Source of the DNA: Rostratula benghalensis
Taxonomy: Eukaryota > Chordata > Aves > Charadriiformes > Rostratulidae
Length of the DNA stretch: 64,000 bases
NCBI GenBank assembly: GCA_013399305.1
Contig: VXAI01000096.1
Coordinates: 866,849 to 930,848, forward strand
Reading direction: 5' to 3'
Position numbers and translations under genes: made by a program. This document shows positions 59,401-64,000 of this stretch, piece by piece. The notes under the pieces are model-generated. The model had not been told where the DNA came from. It made no database searches and saw only the letters and a list, made by a program, of their open reading frames with translations. How positions within the stretch are numbered: position 1 is the stretch's first letter; every line of letters starts with the position of its first letter.

Positions 59401-62400
59401 AGATCAGCCATTGTGGGGGAAAGCTTATCAAAGGGCTGACTTCATCAAAATGTGCTCTGGCCACAATGAGCGTTCGATTTTCGGCAACGTCAATGAAGGT
59501 AAGAGGGAGTTCCTGCTCCTGGTGAGTGTTTAAAGCACATACAAAAATAACACTGCATTTTGGAAATCCGTGTACTTTTCAGTACTGCCTGTTGCAGGTT
59601 TTGCTTTTAGAACGTGGAACTGAAAGCATTTGCTAACCTTTCAGAATCCCAGCTTTAAGTGGAGAAGTATTTATGTGTGTCCCTTCACAGGGACATTTCT
59701 GATGCTTTTATTGGAATGTATGGTTTTGGTATTCATACAGAATTGAACGTGTATGTATTATTCTTTTCTCTGGGCTTTTATTTGGCAAGTGATGTCCAGT
59801 AGGATAATTTCCACAGTCCTTCTATTGTTCCACCACATTCCTCAATTTGGATTGGCTGCTAGTGTTGGAATGCCCTCCCTGTAGATCCAAAATAATTCTG
59901 ACCCACTCCTGACACATGTTAAGACCTATAACTTTAATCTAGGTGATTATAAAGCTTAAAAATCTTCCTCACTTTCATTAAGTTGTTTGGATTGTTTTCA
60001 AAACTGTTAGCTTTCACTGAAGACATAAGCATTACATTTTACTATGCTTGTCTTAAACAGGAAATCTTAGTGCCTGAGGCCTCCGAGTTTGATCAGTGGG
60101 AGCCAGAGGGTGCAACTTCAAGTTGTCCAGTGACAGCAGTTATCCCAACTTGGAGAACTTTAACAACTTTGGATATGAGTCACAACAGCATCTCCCAAAT
60201 TGATGATTCAGTGGTAAGAAATAATTGTTCATTTGTGGAAAAAAAAGTATGACTGATCTTCTGTGGCACGTTACACAGCGGGATTTTACATTTGTTTTAT
60301 ATCTGTTTTCGGAAACATTTTAAGCTGCACTTTTTTAGGCTGAATAGTTACCCAAGTTAATGTTCAGAAGATTTTTTTTCTTTTATTACTTTGGTCTTTT
60401 CTTTGCTAAAGGAGAAAAGTTTGTCATTCTGTGCTCTATAAGGAACACTTCCATGAATACTGACGTTTTGAAACATGCTTTTGCTTGTATTGACCTTAGG
60501 CCACTTAGAAATTTATATTATTAAAAAAAAAAAGAACAAAACAAGTAGAGTGTTACCAAAGCTTAAACTTCCCACATAATTAAAAAACCTATGTCTGGCC
60601 TGCAGTCTTCTTGCAGAGAAGCAAAACAGTATGAAGAGAGTGGAAACAAAATTTGGAGTATTTTTGCCAGTACCTTAAAATTACACTTTGTAAATGAGTT
60701 AAGCAAAAAATTAGCATTCATCACAAGAATGTATGAAAAGTGAATGTAATTTTACTTGAACTAATCTCATGAAGCAATAAATAGTTATGTCTGTAGCTCA
60801 ACTAGAGACCCTGGGCTTGAGGCAAGCTCTCCTTGTTCAGGATTTTTAGTCACATAGGCCTAGGGTTCTTCAGATATGAGTCTGGGCCTTAACTACAAGG
60901 CAAATCGTTGGTGAGATTACAGCCAAAATAAAGCTGATGACAATACACTGATGTCAGAATTCAGTGTCAGACTCAAGGTTTACATCCCCCCAAAAATAAA
61001 AGGTTTTCTGGGTTGAAGTGCATTTTTGAGAGGTTTGTGTGACCTTGTAATGCTTGGCTCATATAATCAAAACATGAAAGCAAATCATTGACCTTACTCT
61101 GGGTTTTGGTGCTGACACCTTTATCCAGGTTTCTGTATAACATACACTTGTTGGATGAGATGGCAAAGCCTATTAATGAGTTTGATCTGTAGTTGATGGG
61201 GCTAAGCTGGGAGTGGATTACTTGTCCTCAAGCAACCAGGTTTGAAATTAAAACTTATCCATGCTCCTCAAGAGTAACCTGGGCTTTGTGAGAGTGAGAT
61301 TCAACTCTCTTGTTGCACTAAGTCATATGGAATGCTTTTTTAATACCAAAAGCTGAGAGGAGAGACCTCCTCCGTTGGATGATGCCTTTCCTTTGCTTCT
61401 TGGTTAGTTGATAGTGACGGAAGCACGGGCCGTTTTATAAGCTAAAATGCATTTAACATATGCATTTTTTTTCTCTGCTACTAGAAATTAATTCCAAAGA
61501 TTGAATTCCTGGATTTGAGTCACAATGGAGTGTCTCTGGTCGAAAATTTACAGGTAAGTCAGGCTTTTCAAGGAGTTTTTTTACCAGACTGCCTGACACC
61601 TGACAACACAGCTTTTATTGGTTCAGAATTTTGTTGCTTACCTTGCTTATGAAGAATAGTTTAAGCCCAAATAGCTTATCCTTCATAACATCAAGTGCTC
61701 TTTTAATGGTGCGTTTCTTACCTGCTCTGGATATTTTCACTTCCTTGCCAATATTGACATAAACCATCTAGTTCTTAAATTCATTCACTGTGGGTTGGTA
61801 AAAATGCAGTTTAGGGAAGTTCCCTTTCTACAAGCTTGAACCCTTGTAATGAACAATTTCATGTCATAGTTTTCACACTAGGCAGTAAAAAGGATGAAAG
61901 CACCATGCACAAAAGAGTGAGCCAGCCACGTTACAGTGTCTTTGATATTGCTTAATTTTAATGAATCAGTGCATGACATGGATTTTTCTGTGCTCTTGCA
62001 GCATCTCTACAACCTTGTTCACCTGGACTTATCCTACAACAAACTTACATCACTAGAAGGTGTTCACACAAAACTGGGGAACATCAAAACTCTGAATTTG
62101 GCAGGAAATCAGCTGGAAAGGCTGTGTGGTCTTAACAAACTGTACTCATTAGTCAACTTGGATCTGAGCAACAACAAAATAGAGCAGGTAGCTTGATTTT
62201 CAGTGTCAAATTGAATTGTGCTTTAGATCACAAGTGATTTCTTTTAGTGTGTGAAGCTGAAAATAAATAAAAGTGGATGTAGTGATTTTTTTTCCCCGTG
62301 ATTGTATGTATGGAATTTATGCAAGAAGTGGTGAATCTATATGCTCGTTTTCATTCAGCCAATTTGTATTTATCCTTTTATTAAAAAACTTTCAGATTGA

Positions 62401-63997
62401 TGAAGTAAAAAATATAGGAAACCTCCCATGCTTAGAAAAAGTGATCTTATCCAGCAACCCGTTGAGCATCATCCCTGATTATCGGACCAAAGTACTTGCT
62501 CAGTTTGGGGACAGGGCCTCAGAGGTAAGCCATGGTGCACTTCTTCCTTTGAAGCTGGCATTCAAAAAAGTCTTTTTCAAAGCCTGGTGAGCAAAGTAGT
62601 GTGAATGTTCTAAAAACCTGATGAGTTTGTAGTGTGCATTGGAGAAGGTCTATAGAGAAAGAAAGCACCTTAATATTATTTAACTGTGCTCCTGGATCTG
62701 AATGAAAGTTTATCCTGGCTTCATGGGGCAACAGCATGTTAATATTGAAACACAGTTGTGCTAGAATGGTGTTAAGTTTACCAAACGTTTCTGAATTTGC
62801 ATTAAATACACGTCATGTTAGAGCAAGGTCTAATGTGACATTAATTACAAAGATGCACATAGTTTGCATTAAGCTAAGAATTTTTTATTATTACATTAAT
62901 AAAAATAAATTGCAAAGCAACCCTGTTTTCAATATTTTTAGATGTTTTAACTTTTTCTTTAGGTCTGTTTGGATAACGTTGTTACCACAGAAAAGGAACT
63001 AGACACTGTGGAAGTGCTAAAAGCTATTCAAAAATCAAAAGAGGTGAAATACAAGCTGAGCAACTCTGATAAAAAGGTGAGTTTGGTCCTTAGGAGTAGA
63101 ATGTGTTGTGTACACAAAAAGCTTGCAAAGACTTCTACAAATTAGATCTCAGTGGAATTCATTAAACTTTCCCTATCGTGGAAGTTTCTGTGCTTGCTTT
63201 GTGCTGGAATGTGGTATGAACTTCTAATATTCCCTCTTTTTCCTATTTAGTTTTCAATGTGATTTTAATTATTAGATCTCCCATTTTATGTTGGCTTGTG
63301 AGAGAGGAAATGGGAGGAAAAGATAAAATGACTTAGTGTGCACAATGAGTATGCAGTTGACCTTAACCATATTTTTCATCTTATACAAGTATTGCAGAGG
63401 TGTGACTTCACTGCTTTGTTGTGGAGTACTGAAATGACTTTACCAAACTTTCTTCTTGTGTGGGTATTAAGCAGTGGGGAAGGAATCAGAAATCTGGATC
63501 TTCCTTGCCTTCTGTGTGCTGTGTAGCGGGTTAGTCTTGTTTTGGTAATGGACTTATCAGAACCTGTTCGGTCCCCACGAGGTGGTAGTGCTGTTTTCAT
63601 TTTCTTGTGGTTTGTGAAACTCACTGCTAGTTTTGTGCATGTGGTGATTAGTCATCAGAATGACTTCTGTAAATAAATACTTAATGGAATTCTACTTAGT
63701 GTAAAAAACTTCAGAGGATGCCCTTCCTTCCTGCCCCCTACAACCCCAAAAAAAAAGACAAAAAAACCCCTGGCACTGTCTTTCCTTTTACTAAAATTGA
63801 GAAAGCTTGTGTAGACTTAGTTTCAGCATCTAATGTATCCTGTGTGTTTAGGTTTTTTTCTTTAATCACTGCATACTTTCTTTATTAGATCAGTGAGGAC
63901 TCCAGGCTCACTGCTGCCAGCTCCAAATCAAACTGTTCTTCTCTTACTGTTCGTCCTTCCTCTCCCTCTCTGCCTCGTCCTGTCAGCTCCAGCCAAG
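44429..63997 (+). CDS. NISCH: nischarin (IRAS), N-terminal part, gene continues beyond window
   Basis: Thirteen coding exons: 44429-44515, 50230-50313, 51037-51219, 54492-54540, 56114-56277, 57798-57893, 59403-59498, 60061-60213, 61485-61553, 62002-62187, 62396-62524, 62963-63076 and 63889-63997. They join to 1,519 nt (506 codons plus one base); the donor GT follows at 63998. The start aligns with human nischarin through [15 protein letters not shown]. Residues about 18-125 form the PX domain ([19 protein letters not shown]) that binds phosphoinositides. Residues about 287-415 hold six leucine-rich repeats ([66 protein letters not shown]). Exon 13 begins a Ser/Pro-rich linker. Nischarin is an endosomal scaffold that binds integrin alpha5, PAK1, LIMK, Rab and Rac proteins; the C-terminal half is outside the window. 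All introns are GT-AG; the intron 1 donor GTGCGG is weak. Confidence 0.97.
44516..50229 (+). other. NISCH intron 1
   Basis: A 5.7-kb intron, the largest in the gene within this window. It begins in the CpG island (to about 44900) and then turns AT-rich. It contains the T12G14 run at 46391-46416 and TATA-type short repeats near 44949-44985. No embedded gene, tRNA or clear transposon was seen. Confidence 0.7.
46391..46416 (+). repeat. T12-G14 homopolymer junction
   Basis: Twelve T are followed directly by fourteen G, then AATA and further G-rich sequence (GGGGAGGGAGGG). This is within NISCH intron 1. Confidence 0.9.
51220..54491 (+). other. NISCH intron 3
   Basis: A 3.3-kb intron between the exons for the C-terminal part of the PX domain and [13 protein letters not shown]. 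It is AT-rich and has no repeat or gene I recognise. A G-rich stretch at 53932-53950 (runs of 6, 4 and 4 G) is the only compositional oddity. Confidence 0.6.
56595..56616. repeat. (TA)n microsatellite with perfect palindromic ends
   Basis: A TA run flanked by TGTG on the left and CACA on the right makes a 22-bp perfect palindrome. It lies in NISCH intron 5. Confidence 0.9.
57177..57235 (-). mobile_element. CR1 LINE 3'-tip fragment in NISCH intron 5
   Basis: On the + strand TAGAATCATAGAATAG, TTTCAGTTGGAAGGG and CCTTTAAAGATC are the reverse complement of a CR1 3' terminus. About 15 nt (TAAGACCAGACAAGA) interrupt the match between GGAAGGG and CCTTTAAAG. The element is antisense to NISCH and very short. 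Confidence 0.85.
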
Positions 63998-64000
63998 GTA

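Overview
The window looks like a piece of a bird autosome. It has CR1 LINE 3' ends with the ATTCTATGATT-type terminus in several places, vertebrate exon/intron structure with GT-AG introns, two CpG-island promoters, and three recognisable vertebrate genes. The species cannot be named from sequence alone. The genes lie in the segment that corresponds to human 3p21.

Layout. (1) Positions 1 to about 24,340 are noncoding as far as I can read. They hold one clear CR1 3' end (9046-9345), a GATA/GATG microsatellite (23364-23495), and a striking near-perfect hairpin (23684-23738). (2) 24,698-27,250 is RPL29 on the + strand: a TOP-type CpG-island promoter, one noncoding and three coding exons, and a 71-residue product without the long mammalian tail. 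(3) 27,250-33,500 is intergenic, with an older reverse-oriented CR1 3' end and a poly(A) run. (4) 33,509 to about 40,001 is TNNC1 (cardiac/slow troponin C) on the - strand, complete in six coding exons (161 aa). Its 3.9-kb intron 1 contains MEF2, MEF3/SIX-type and E-box matches that look like the known intronic muscle enhancer of this gene. (5) About 40,010-43,930 is a divergent intergenic spacer. (6) 43,937 to the window end is the CpG-island promoter and first 13 coding exons of NISCH (nischarin/IRAS) on the + strand. These encode the PX domain, the leucine-rich repeats and the start of the linker, and the window stops at the donor of exon 13.

The genes do not form a pathway. RPL29 is a ribosomal housekeeping gene, TNNC1 is the Ca2+ switch of cardiac and slow muscle thin filaments, and NISCH is an endosomal scaffold that binds integrin alpha5 and PAK/Rac signalling proteins. 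TNNC1 and NISCH are head to head, as in human. RPL29 next to TNNC1 differs from the human order. All exon joins were checked for reading frame: 216 nt for RPL29, 486 nt for TNNC1, and 1,519 nt so far for NISCH.

I found no obviously new biological system. The best leads are the hairpin at 23.7 kb, the candidate muscle enhancer in TNNC1 intron 1, and a TISU/YY1 element that opens a small upstream ORF in the NISCH leader.
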